From: Candidatus Poribacteria bacterium
GTDB taxonomy: Bacteria; Poribacteria; WGA-4E; WGA-3G
NCBI GenBank assembly: GCA_021295735.1
Contig: JAGWBU010000005.1
Coordinates: 1-64,000, forward strand
Length of the DNA: 64,000 bases
Direction: 5' to 3'
Of this stretch, positions 16,360-25,651 are shown in pieces (position 1 is the first letter of the stretch; each line of letters begins with the position of its first letter). The notes below the pieces were generated by a model. That model searched no databases. It was not told where the DNA came from and worked only from the letters and a program-made list of their open reading frames with translations. The translations under genes were made by a program, and so were the position numbers.

Positions 16360-18750
16360 TTATCGGGGCAAGAAGCGTTGTTTCCATTTCTGATTATCTA
16401 TCCACTTAACAGAAAAATGAAGTAGATTTTCCATCAATTTATTATTTATCTCCACATCCCTCTCTGTATCATTCTTTAAACTTGTGACAATATATAATCC
16501 TTTCTGAAACGGAAGTGTGAGCAGTGCTGAAGCATCCTGTTCAGTAGACTTCGCGAGTGAATTCCATTTACCGAGCGGATCTACCCACATATCGTCAAGC
16601 TTAACTAATGGGATCTCTTTGGTATCTGGTGTGGTGTTAAGCGTATTTGGGGTATGGAAGATACGGCTTCTTCTACCTTGAGCGGTTGGCAAAAGTTCAT
16701 CTGTTTCATCATATTCTACACCTGTCAGTGGTTCTGGAATCCATCCTGTCCCGCGCCTCTGTCTGGAGTTTGTCTTAACGTCTTGTCCCGAAACAATCAC
16801 AACCCCACCTTGGCTAACGAAATTTTTGATTCGGTGTTCAGCATCAATATTAAGGCGGTAACCTGCCTTGTAAATTTCGCCAGCACCAATCCATAGTATG
16901 TCCATTTTTGCGAGCCGGTCGTTCCGTATGTTATTAACAGATTCATACAGCATATGATGTTCCAAAACATATTCAAAACGTTCAAGGATAGGGAATTCTT
17001 CATGAGTGACGTTGCCTGTGAGTGCCATCACCTTAAGTGGTAGACGCAATCCATTATTTGAAGGTAACAACTTCATCAATGGAACTCGTAACTGTCTTTT
17101 GACGAGTTTAGGATACGCTAATTGAGAAAATGTCTCTTGCTGTAGTTTGTTTTCCCTTAACTGTTCAACGAGTGCGTTTTGTGTAACAAGGCGGTTCGCG
17201 AAATACGGAATCAACTTCCGATGAGCAGGTACGCTATGGCGTAGAGTGTTATCAAAATGTGTATAAGCACTTTCAACCTCCCAGCGTCGGCTATAACTTG
17301 AATCAATTGATTTTAGGTCAATCCGTTCTTCATTGACGTTGGTAACATACCCATGAACGAGGTTCATACCGTGAATTGGTTTTCCTTCTGCATCCTGAAT
17401 GGCAATTTCTTCAGATTCACTCCGGTCAAGAATAGCATCTGTCAACGCAGATATGCTGAATAACTCCTCTTGATGCTTTTCAGCACTTTCGGTAATGGTA
17501 CAGACGGCACGAGGAAAAATGACGTCGGCATCTCGAAAAGAGCGAAATTCAAGTTTTATTTGCTTAAAGTTCCTTGGTGTGCGCGCTTCAAGTGTTCTAA
17601 CACGTTCAAACGGACCAACATTATGTTGTGCTACCGGGTTGATGCGAATCCTCCTAACGCTGAGTCCTTCAACATGCCACTTAAACTCAAGGTTCCTCTC
17701 CCATGTGGGTGATCCGTCATGCAATGTAATCTTACCGACTTGGATAATATAAGGCGTATTGTTTTCAAAGACAATAAAGTATTTTCCTTCTTTTTCTATC
17801 ATGCGACACCTGAGTCCTCGGTCATCGCGTCGGTTGAAATTATCTATATTATGTTCATATTTGTGTTCGATACTCCATTGATCTCTGAAACCTTTATTAT
17901 CCTTATGTTTCACATTCATGAAGGCCATGTGCTTTCCGTTATAATCTTTAAAAAGTGCCATATATTCTCCGTCTACATGCTGCACATCCTTCACCCTAAT
18001 TTTGACACGTGTACCTACGAGGCGTTCAATAATTCTTTCATAACTTTCCTCTTTCAAAAATTCATTTGATTGTTTATTGAATTCATCCAATTGATTTATT
18101 GATGCGGCTTCCCCTCCAAATTCTTTAGCTGCGGCATTCATCCGATCCAACTGTGCCTGTAATGGACTTGCCGCTTGTTTAATTCCACCCCATACCATGC
18201 TGATAGCATTTTTCGCCGCTGCATTGAGTTCAATGAACATATTTCTAATTTTTCGCACCATTCGATGGGATAACGGTGGATGAATCAGACGTTCCATTTC
18301 CCATGTCCGTTCCCGTTTTTCTCGATCGTTCATCGCATCTAAGTAGCGGATATAAGCGCCAATTCTTTCATCCAATTCATTCTGCCGAAAAATATAACTC
18401 GGTGCTTGCCCGCGTTGCCTGGATTCTTCGGAGACAATTTCTGCGCCTCTGGAATCCAAGCGCATAGTGCCTTGGTAGCGGTGTCCGTCCTTCATATGAA
18501 ATATTACATACTTGTTCAGAAGCGTTTTCTGGAGTCTGTCTTTTTTAAACAAACTTATTATATAGAGGACACCTTGAAAAATAAACATTGAAACGGCAGC
18601 AATAATTGGCCATTTTACTTTGTCCCAAATACTCCGCACACCATCTTGTAAATCGTCACCGGTATTTTCTTCCTGGGCCATCGCGGTATAAGATACAAAG
18701 ACCATTCCTATAATGAGAATCAGCAATACGACTTGTCTTTTCTTTAACAT
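16360..18750 (-). CDS. large membrane-anchored protein with C-terminal GATase-like domain, unknown function
   Basis: A 796-residue protein read from the ATG at 18750. An upstream in-frame ATG at 18786 would run into the preceding gene and lacks a ribosome site. It starts with a signal-like hydrophobic segment ending TAMAQEE, then a second membrane helix near residues 45-65. A small beta-rich segment (FHMKDGHRYQGTMRLD) and a long helical and mixed middle follow. Near the C-terminus, DILWIGAGEIYKAG followed by IKNFVSQGGVVIVSGQD resembles the ThuA/DUF4159-type glutamine-amidotransferase-like fold without an obvious catalytic Cys. I do not recognise the whole protein. It is the last gene of a three-gene unit, 16 bases after the isomerase gene. 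Confidence 0.55.
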   Translation of the reverse strand: MLKKRQVVLLILIIGMVFVSYTAMAQEENTGDDLQDGVRSIWDKVKWPIIAAVSMFIFQGVLYIISLFKKDRLQKTLLNKYVIFHMKDGHRYQGTMRLDSRGAEIVSEESRQRGQAPSYIFRQNELDERIGAYIRYLDAMNDREKRERTWEMERLIHPPLSHRMVRKIRNMFIELNAAAKNAISMVWGGIKQAASPLQAQLDRMNAAAKEFGGEAASINQLDEFNKQSNEFLKEESYERIIERLVGTRVKIRVKDVQHVDGEYMALFKDYNGKHMAFMNVKHKDNKGFRDQWSIEHKYEHNIDNFNRRDDRGLRCRMIEKEGKYFIVFENNTPYIIQVGKITLHDGSPTWERNLEFKWHVEGLSVRRIRINPVAQHNVGPFERVRTLEARTPRNFKQIKLEFRSFRDADVIFPRAVCTITESAEKHQEELFSISALTDAILDRSESEEIAIQDAEGKPIHGMNLVHGYVTNVNEERIDLKSIDSSYSRRWEVESAYTHFDNTLRHSVPAHRKLIPYFANRLVTQNALVEQLRENKLQQETFSQLAYPKLVKRQLRVPLMKLLPSNNGLRLPLKVMALTGNVTHEEFPILERFEYVLEHHMLYESVNNIRNDRLAKMDILWIGAGEIYKAGYRLNIDAEHRIKNFVSQGGVVIVSGQDVKTNSRQRRGTGWIPEPLTGVEYDETDELLPTAQGRRSRIFHTPNTLNTTPDTKEIPLVKLDDMWVDPLGKWNSLAKSTEQDASALLTLPFQKGLYIVTSLKNDTERDVEINNKLMENLLHFSVKWIDNQKWKQRFLPR

Positions 18751-18766
18751 GATACAAATCCCCCGA

Positions 18767-19627
18767 TTAATAAATATTAACCTCATTTTCAGCTGCTATT
18801 TTGCGTACATTTGTGTTCGCAAGCGGAATTTTCTCTAAAGGTAGATGTTCTATCAATCCGTAGCCATCCGGATGGAGCGTTTCAAATCGCTTTAATGCTA
18901 CTCCGATCTCTAATTCGCCCTCACCAGGCACCTCTTCATTGAGATGTAGGACTAATCCATTCTGAACACGGATATCTTTGATGTGTGCCATTGGCGCAAT
19001 TGGTCCCATGACATCGAAAATATGGTTGAGCCTCGCTTCACTTTCATAAACCTGGCGAAGAGATTGGAAATGGTTAACAAAATCCATGACAATACGGAGG
19101 CGGTCGGAACCGACGCGCTCAACAACCTCTCTGCATGTTTCAGGTGAATCCATAATAGAAATAGCGTGTGTTTCCATAACAAGTGTCAACGCTTCACTTT
19201 CAGCATTCTCCGCTATAGGTTTTAACGTCTCGATTAACCGCTCCATTGCTTCAGACAGATGGTTATCTCGATGGGATGTCCACGCACCATCAGGATTTAG
19301 GCTGCCTGGTCGGAATAGGTAAAAAAACGCGCCAAGTTCTCGTGCCACTGACATTCCACAATTCACCGCTTCAACCGCTGCTTCGCGTACTGAGGAACGC
19401 GGATCAAACAGGCACTCCTCATAAGTGATACCAAATTGTACCAAATCAAGCTGTGCTTTTTCAAGGAGAAAACGACATCGTGTGCACTCTTCTGGAGAAA
19501 CAAGTGAAATATTTGAACTTGCGAAATGGTAACTTACACCAGTAAACTGCAATTTCTGGATCGCTTCTATCTCTTCTTGGTTGAGCGTTCGGAAATCGCT
19601 GCACATGCCAACAACACCAAGTCTCAT
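18767..19627 (-). CDS. sugar phosphate isomerase/epimerase-like TIM barrel
   Basis: A 286-residue AP-endonuclease-2-type TIM barrel. Family features are the start MRLGVVGMCSDF, the metal-site VMETHAISIMDSPETC segment (Glu-x-His, near residues 157-172), VMDFVNHFQSL near 187-197, and HIKDIR near 228-233. These residues usually bind a divalent metal for keto-sugar isomerisation. It starts at an ATGA overlap with the stop of the cyclase gene, so the two are translationally coupled. Substrate unknown. Pairing with a signalling ATPase is unusual for this enzyme family. A second family member lies at 59.8-60.6 kb. Confidence 0.8.
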   Translation of the reverse strand: MRLGVVGMCSDFRTLNQEEIEAIQKLQFTGVSYHFASSNISLVSPEECTRCRFLLEKAQLDLVQFGITYEECLFDPRSSVREAAVEAVNCGMSVARELGAFFYLFRPGSLNPDGAWTSHRDNHLSEAMERLIETLKPIAENAESEALTLVMETHAISIMDSPETCREVVERVGSDRLRIVMDFVNHFQSLRQVYESEARLNHIFDVMGPIAPMAHIKDIRVQNGLVLHLNEEVPGEGELEIGVALKRFETLHPDGYGLIEHLPLEKIPLANTNVRKIAAENEVNIY

Positions 19628-22600
19628 AACGTTTCATCTCCACTTAATATTTTCAATAGTTCCCGCGCTTCTGCTAAATCAGCAGTTTCAAATCCTTCTG
19701 TGAACCACCTATGAATCGGTTTAAGCAGTGCGTAGGCATCATCATGTCGATTCTGATGTATCATGAGTTTGCTTAAACTGACAGCAGTTCTGAGTTCCCA
19801 CGATTTCGCTTCTTGATGCCTCGCAATAGTCAACGCTTTTTCAAAACATGTCTCTGCCTCACGTTGATGTGTCAAAGAACATTCGTTTTGCTCGTCTGCT
19901 TGACAAGTTAACAGGGAATCTCTACCCGATTGTAGCAAAAGTTCTCCTTTGAGTCGATAGAGTTCTGCTTCATTGGTGCGTTCACCACTTTCCGCGACGG
20001 CTTCAAGTGCTTTTTCAATTGCCTGAATCCCTTCTTGAAACTTTCCTGCCTGACCACAAGCCTGTGCTAATATCCCTAAGTAAACAGGCCGTAGGACACG
20101 AGATCGATTGGCTTCCCAATCGGCAATTCCTTCTCGAATCAAAGCTATTCCTTCTTTGTGTGTATTACCAGCGTCCTGTTGAAGTGCCCAACCTTTCATT
20201 ATTCTACCCGTTGGTTCCCACACGGAAAAACCGTGCTCTCGGCAAATAACGAGTAGTTCTGTAGCATACGTGTTGACCTTCTCTACATCGCGGCGTTGTT
20301 GGTATAACAGTGCTCCAAAATGTAGGGAAACCACTTGACTAAACGGATGTGGTCGTTCCTCACCCATCTGCTGTGCTGCCTGTAGCTGCGTTAAGGCTTG
20401 TTCGGGGTATCCTAAACACCACACTAACGGAGCGGAGTAAGAACGCAGGGTCATCCCTGGATCAGCAAGATAATGAAAAAACGCATGTACTGGGTGTTGA
20501 TGTGGGTCATAACGTTCGATTCCTGCTTCAACGTGAGCGTGTGCCATTCTTAACTCGCCGAGGTAGTAAAGCGTTGCACCTAATGCCCGATGTGCTTCTA
20601 CTTCCAATACTGTGCTTGCTTGTTGTTGCGCCATCACAAGACACTGTTCTCCGAGTTCTCGTGCTGTTTGTAACTTTGCCCGTACCAAATAGGAGAGCCA
20701 TAGTCCAAATAGAATCGGGAATCGGAGTGGCATGCGCTCATTATTCGGCATAGTTTCCAACAGTGCTTTTGCACGTGTATATGTTTTCTCTACCTCAAGT
20801 GCCGCATAACCCATTGTTGCAATAAGTGCGGGGCCCAAAGTTGTTTGAATTACCAATTCGCGTGCTGAGCGTGCAGGGGTTTCTGGCAATGTGTCTAATA
20901 GAGTCAATCCTTGCGTCAAATGACGAACGCCCTCAACATTTGCGGATCGTTCTACCGCACGTTGTCCTGCTTGTTGCCAAAATTCAATAGCCCGCTCAGG
21001 AAGTTCACCCTCCGTGTAGTGGTATGCAACTAACTCCGGTTGAGCCCGCACAACATCCCCAAATGCTTGCCGTAACACATTGGCAATCCGTCGGTGATAC
21101 GCGTGTCGGGTGCTTTTAAGCAGTGTTTGATACGCTGTCTCCCGAATCAACGGATGCTTGAAAGTATAAATTTGTTTATTCTCATGGGTTTGTCGACACC
21201 TTAAGATCTCTGCTTCAACAAGCTGCTGTAATTCTTTTTTAACCCATGTGAGATCATTCTGCTGTTCTGGAAACGGAGGGAGTGCAGCAAACAGATCATG
21301 ATGTGCAAGAAACTCACCCTCTTCAGGTTCTTCAACAATACTCGCTACGACCTTATATAGCAGTTCTGCTGTCCATTCTCTACCCAGTGTTGCGCCAAGC
21401 TGAACGAGTTCTTTTCTCGAACCGAGTCTGTCGAGTCTTGCAGTCAACGACGCTTGTAGTGTTGCTGGTATTTCTGTTGAAACATCAATGTTTTGCAGGT
21501 CGGCTTCAAGTGCCATGCGTGTTAATTCTTCTACAAACAACGGTACGCCTTCTGTTTTCGCTGCAATTTGTTTTGACACATCCGTAGGTATTGCCCGATC
21601 GCCTGCCACTTCTGCAATCATTTGTGAAACCTGCCTACGGTTCAAACGTTTGAGCGATATTTCGGTTCCCCATTCTAATTCAGCAAGTGTCTTAAGTTTT
21701 ACTCTCCCTTCTGCTTGTGTGCTATCCTGATGAACCCCCATCTCGGCACGCGATGTCAAAATTGCGAGGATCGGTGCGGTTTCAATCCGCGAGATTAACA
21801 GATGCAGCAACTCCAAAGTAGATGGATCAGCCCAATGTAGGTCTTCTGCGATCAGTAAAAGTGGCTTTCGTGCAGCAGTTTTCAGGAAAATCTGGACAAG
21901 TGCTTGTAAAGTGCGTCTGCGACGTTGCTCTGGTTTTAAATCCAAAGTTCGGTAGTCCGCATCTATCTCTAAGAGTTCTGCCAACAGAGGGAGCAGATTT
22001 TGTGAAAGTTCGTGGGTATTTAAAAACTGATCCAGTTTTTGCAGCTGCGTACTTCCGGTGTCCATTTCACCGAACCGTAAGAGTTGTTGTCGCAAAAGCG
22101 ATAGAATTGGGTGAAGTGGACTATTTTGTGAATCCGGTGAACCGCGGCATTCTAATATTTGTGTATCAGTTTCTGTCACCTGATCGGCGATAACAGCAAC
22201 AATGCGTGATTTGCCGATGCCTGCTTCGCCTTCAATTAGGACGACCTGTCCTGACGATGCTGCAGCGAGTTTCCATCGTGCTTTTAGGGTTGCTACCTGT
22301 CGCGTTCGTCCAATTAAAGGCGTCACATTGCTTTGTAGTGGAAGTTTTGCTTGTTCGCGTCTGAAATCTGGGAGTGCACTATCCGGATGTTCACCGAGTA
22401 TCTGATAAATCGGAACAGGTTGCGAAATTCCTTTCAGTGCTAATGTGCCCAAGTCTTGATATGTAAAAAGTCCTTCAATCAATCTGAGCGTAGTCTCACC
22501 AACCACGATACCGTTTGGTGGCGCAACTTGCTGCATGCGAGCGGCTATATTCGGCGTTTTTCCGACAATATCTATCGCATCGCCATGATAATGTTCTAAA

Positions 22601-23118
22601 GAAAATATACGCTCGCTTGACTTACTGATGGGCATCCCTACTTCCCATACGACTACCAAACCGGTATCTATACTTAGGCGCACCTGTATCTGAATACCAA
22701 ATATCTCTGTCAAGCGAAAATTTAGACTATCTAATCCAGCAACAATCTTCAATCCTGCTTGTACAGCGCGACGCGTTGCGTCTTCATGTGCAATCGGGTA
22801 CCCGAAGTATACTAAGATACCATCGCCAAAATAACGCGCGATATGTCCATCATATTCTAAAACGACCTCTGCGACAGATTCACGATATGAGTCCAATACT
22901 TGTCGTAAATCCTCTGGATCCAACTGTTCTGTCAATGCAGTAGAATCTATAACATCGCAGAACAAAACTGTCAGTTGTCGTCTTTCTGCCTTGCTGATAG
23001 GGGTTGCACTGATTGGTATGTCTGTGTCACCAAGTTCGCGACCACAGTCACCACAAAAATTGACTGCTGGGTTCATAAAACCACAGCCAGTGCAACGTTT
23101 TTGCGTTAGGCTTTTCAT
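19624..23118 (-). CDS. class III nucleotide cyclase/AAA-ATPase/TPR regulator with zinc ribbon
   Basis: A 1164-residue multidomain protein. Residues 9-25 form a zinc ribbon (C9, C12, C22, C25). A class III adenylate/guanylate cyclase domain spans about 45-240: metal-binding D55 (LFCDVIDST) and D99 (YFGDGI) are kept, as is the NxxxR pair N190/R194. A STAND-type ATPase follows, with Walker A GEAGIGKS (297-304) and Walker B LLLIAEDLHWAD (about 420-431). The rest, about 700-1164, is TPR-like helical repeats. Such proteins couple ATP hydrolysis and protein binding to cyclase output. It is the first gene of an operon with the isomerase. No membrane segment, so it is cytoplasmic. The ligand is unknown. 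Confidence 0.85.
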   Translation of the reverse strand: MKSLTQKRCTGCGFMNPAVNFCGDCGRELGDTDIPISATPISKAERRQLTVLFCDVIDSTALTEQLDPEDLRQVLDSYRESVAEVVLEYDGHIARYFGDGILVYFGYPIAHEDATRRAVQAGLKIVAGLDSLNFRLTEIFGIQIQVRLSIDTGLVVVWEVGMPISKSSERIFSLEHYHGDAIDIVGKTPNIAARMQQVAPPNGIVVGETTLRLIEGLFTYQDLGTLALKGISQPVPIYQILGEHPDSALPDFRREQAKLPLQSNVTPLIGRTRQVATLKARWKLAAASSGQVVLIEGEAGIGKSRIVAVIADQVTETDTQILECRGSPDSQNSPLHPILSLLRQQLLRFGEMDTGSTQLQKLDQFLNTHELSQNLLPLLAELLEIDADYRTLDLKPEQRRRRTLQALVQIFLKTAARKPLLLIAEDLHWADPSTLELLHLLISRIETAPILAILTSRAEMGVHQDSTQAEGRVKLKTLAELEWGTEISLKRLNRRQVSQMIAEVAGDRAIPTDVSKQIAAKTEGVPLFVEELTRMALEADLQNIDVSTEIPATLQASLTARLDRLGSRKELVQLGATLGREWTAELLYKVVASIVEEPEEGEFLAHHDLFAALPPFPEQQNDLTWVKKELQQLVEAEILRCRQTHENKQIYTFKHPLIRETAYQTLLKSTRHAYHRRIANVLRQAFGDVVRAQPELVAYHYTEGELPERAIEFWQQAGQRAVERSANVEGVRHLTQGLTLLDTLPETPARSARELVIQTTLGPALIATMGYAALEVEKTYTRAKALLETMPNNERMPLRFPILFGLWLSYLVRAKLQTARELGEQCLVMAQQQASTVLEVEAHRALGATLYYLGELRMAHAHVEAGIERYDPHQHPVHAFFHYLADPGMTLRSYSAPLVWCLGYPEQALTQLQAAQQMGEERPHPFSQVVSLHFGALLYQQRRDVEKVNTYATELLVICREHGFSVWEPTGRIMKGWALQQDAGNTHKEGIALIREGIADWEANRSRVLRPVYLGILAQACGQAGKFQEGIQAIEKALEAVAESGERTNEAELYRLKGELLLQSGRDSLLTCQADEQNECSLTHQREAETCFEKALTIARHQEAKSWELRTAVSLSKLMIHQNRHDDAYALLKPIHRWFTEGFETADLAEARELLKILSGDETL

Positions 23119-23182
23119 AATTAATATTTTGTATTTCTATAATACGGACTCCGCAGCGAACGAGAAACCAACTTTAGCATTC

Positions 23183-23219
23183 AGTTGTTGGGTTTCGCTG
23201 CGCTCTACCCAACCTACAG
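23183..23219. repeat. REP-like palindrome
   Basis: GTTGGGT (23186-23192) pairs with ACCCAAC (23206-23212) around a 13-base loop, and the right arm is followed by CTACAGG. Palindromes of this GTTGGGT...ACCCAACCTACA type are a common dispersed bacterial motif. It lies in the 177-base gap upstream of the cyclase gene. Confidence 0.6.
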
Positions 23220-23295
23220 GTTATTATGATCAATAGTCAATTAGGTATGGTAAAAATAGACTGTAGTGCTTGCCAAAATACCTATAAAGTAACGC

Positions 23296-24009
23296 CTAAA
23301 ATTCACTCCGGAATTGTTGCAGATATTCCCCGAGTACCTCATCACTCGGTTCGCGTTTGTATGCTTCCCGCAAATAATTGAGAGCCTTATCTCTAATACC
23401 TATTTTCATGTAGAACGCACCGATATTACGATAGGGTGCAGCATAAGTAGATTTCAATTCTATAGACTTACGAAACATCCAACGCGCCTGTAGCAGATGA
23501 TCTTTTGTAGACCCAATAAGGATATTGAGTGTAGTCTGTGAGTTTCCATGGTAAGGAAAGACAGCAGCACCCTTTAACTTTGCCTTTTCTTCTACTGCTT
23601 TTGCTATTTCAGTCGAACTCGTTTCAAAAACAATATATCCAGACTCTGTTATTTGTATTGCACGGTCAAACTCTGCAAGCGCGCCTTCAACCGATTTGTC
23701 CATAATCTGCCATGAGGGCCATTTCGGTCCCGCATATTTCAATCCAAGATCGTAATGAGTAGAACCGAGGTCGTTATATATTTCAGCGTTTTCAGGGCGT
23801 AACTCTAATGCCTGTTCATAAAGTTCTATAGCTTGATTGAAATTTTGTGCGTTGTAAGCGTTCTCAGCATCAATCCGAACTGTTTGAAACTCTTCACTTT
23901 CCTCGTTAGACTCTTGAATGGATTGTGTGTTCCTACCCAAAAAATATATAGTAAGAATCAACACAACAGACAAACAGACAATAATGAGTGTGGGTAGCTG
24001 CAATTTCAT
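23296..24009 (-). CDS. membrane-anchored TPR protein
   Basis: A 237-residue protein with one N-terminal membrane helix (about residues 5-24), then two or more tetratricopeptide repeats: one around AYNAQNFNQAIELYEQALEL (near 50-70, continuing through NAEIYNDLG) and one near the C-terminus (GAFYMKIGIRDKALNYLREA). The middle segment is less regular. TPRs mediate protein binding, so this is likely a periplasm-facing scaffold. GGAG precedes the ATG. It is the last gene of the seven-gene minus-strand run that begins with the transglutaminase fusion, 109 bases after the HtrA gene, and could have its own transcript. Confidence 0.75.
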   Translation of the reverse strand: MKLQLPTLIIVCLSVVLILTIYFLGRNTQSIQESNEESEEFQTVRIDAENAYNAQNFNQAIELYEQALELRPENAEIYNDLGSTHYDLGLKYAGPKWPSWQIMDKSVEGALAEFDRAIQITESGYIVFETSSTEIAKAVEEKAKLKGAAVFPYHGNSQTTLNILIGSTKDHLLQARWMFRKSIELKSTYAAPYRNIGAFYMKIGIRDKALNYLREAYKREPSDEVLGEYLQQFRSEF

Positions 24010-24118
24010 TTTCGTTCTCCATTGTCGTAGTTTAATGTAATTAATATCTTATTTTGTCTTTATTATTTTTACTTAACAGCAAACTCACTGTGTTCGCTTT
24101 CTATCACCCTTAAAACAC

Positions 24119-25624
24119 CTATCTCCAACGATTGTTCCTATGAAAAGTGATAGGGATAGACTTCTGTTCGCCATTTCTCTCGAAGTAGACTTGAATTCTA
24201 CTTGGTGCATGAATCCGTTCATCAACAATTTTAAAAATTTCAAGAGTATGAATTTCAATATCGTTTATTTGGTAGATAACATCCCCTTTCTTAAGAACCT
24301 CTGCTAATCCACTTCCTTTTTCAATGTGTGAAATGAGGACACCACGGCGTTTATATTTTTTTGCCCTCTTCTTATCGGGCTGCGTGAGTGTGAGTCCCCA
24401 TCTTTGTGGTGCATATTCCCATTCCAGTGTCTTTAATTTCAAGTTCGTCTCCCTTTTTTTACCACGACGGATAAATTCACACTTTATGTTTTGGTTTAGC
24501 GGCAGTAAGCGTACAACCGCCTTAAAATCGGTTTCATCCTTAGTCTGATGCCCTGAGATGGACCGGATAATATCACCTCGTTTAATACCGGCAGCAGCAA
24601 TAGGACTCTGTTTTTCCAGTTCCGATACTAAAACGCCACGCGAAAAAACGGATTTTTGTGAAGCTTCCTTCCCCAAAAGTTTTTCAGCCATTTCTTCTGT
24701 TACAGATTGTATCTCCACACCAAGATAAGGAGGGACAATACATCCGTGTTCTGTAATTTTCTCAATTACCTTTCTCGCTTTATTTGCAGGAATAGCAAAT
24801 CCAACCCCTTGCGAACCACCGCTTGTTGAACGGATGACGGTGTTTATACCGATAAGTTCACCGTGTACATTTACCAAAGCACCACCACTATTTCCTGGGT
24901 TAACAGAGGCATCTGTTTGTATTAGTGTTTCATAAAAACGATTGTCTAGCGCCAGAGAACGTTGTGTAGCACTGACAATTCCAATTGTTACTGTTGGTTG
25001 AGCGTTGCCAAATGATAACCCAAAGGGATTTCCGATTGCGAGCGCCCATTCTCCAATGAGTAAATTATCGGAGTCACCCCATTTAATTTGGGGTAAATCT
25101 TCTTTAGTATCCACTTTCAAAAGCGCGAGGTCCGAGAGAAAATCGTAACCGAGTACATGCGCATCAAATTCTCGTCCGTCAGGGATGGCAACTCTGATCT
25201 TTTCTGCTTTTTTAATAACGTGATGATTCGTAAGGATATAACCATCTTCACTGATAATTACACCTGAACCGACTTCACGTAGGGAACGTTTGCGAATAGG
25301 TGGAACTTCTCCCCAAAATTCTCTCAAAAACCACTCATCAAGGGATGTTAGCTGCGTAACACTCTGTATAGCGCTGATATTCACGACTGCGGGACTTGCG
25401 CGTTCGACTGCTGTTACGATTGCTGTCCGTCTCGATTGCGTAACGGCACGTTGTAGGTCTTGCTCAGCGTGTACACTTGCTTGAAGCAAAAAACTGAACA
25501 GTGAAGGGACTAACACTAAAAGCAGAATTGCAATCCGTGGACGCTTACAAAACACAAAGAAATCTTTTAGTAAAATCCCTATATTATATGACAGAGATCT
25601 GTTTTGGATTTTGCTTGCCTTCAT
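24119..25624 (-). CDS. HtrA/DegP-type serine protease with two PDZ domains
   Basis: A 501-residue protease with an N-terminal membrane/signal segment (about 30-48). The trypsin-like domain carries H135 (TNHHV), D165 (SDLALLK) and S246 (GNSGG), all in their standard motifs. Two PDZ-like domains follow, about 290-385 (IRSISG) and 395-490 (VIYQINDIEI). Members degrade or refold damaged periplasmic proteins. The first PDZ has the usual GIKRGDII-type groove. It lies 27 bases after the M28 peptidase gene, in a unit that also holds MoxR and a transglutaminase, which suggests an envelope proteostasis role. Confidence 0.9.
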   Translation of the reverse strand: MKASKIQNRSLSYNIGILLKDFFVFCKRPRIAILLLVLVPSLFSFLLQASVHAEQDLQRAVTQSRRTAIVTAVERASPAVVNISAIQSVTQLTSLDEWFLREFWGEVPPIRKRSLREVGSGVIISEDGYILTNHHVIKKAEKIRVAIPDGREFDAHVLGYDFLSDLALLKVDTKEDLPQIKWGDSDNLLIGEWALAIGNPFGLSFGNAQPTVTIGIVSATQRSLALDNRFYETLIQTDASVNPGNSGGALVNVHGELIGINTVIRSTSGGSQGVGFAIPANKARKVIEKITEHGCIVPPYLGVEIQSVTEEMAEKLLGKEASQKSVFSRGVLVSELEKQSPIAAAGIKRGDIIRSISGHQTKDETDFKAVVRLLPLNQNIKCEFIRRGKKRETNLKLKTLEWEYAPQRWGLTLTQPDKKRAKKYKRRGVLISHIEKGSGLAEVLKKGDVIYQINDIEIHTLEIFKIVDERIHAPSRIQVYFERNGEQKSIPITFHRNNRWR

Positions 25625-25651
25625 TCGTTATACCACAGAAACCTATTCAAT

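Noticed and set aside
22202-22405. short plus-strand ORFs opposite the cyclase gene
   Set aside because: Antisense shadows of a long conserved coding frame.
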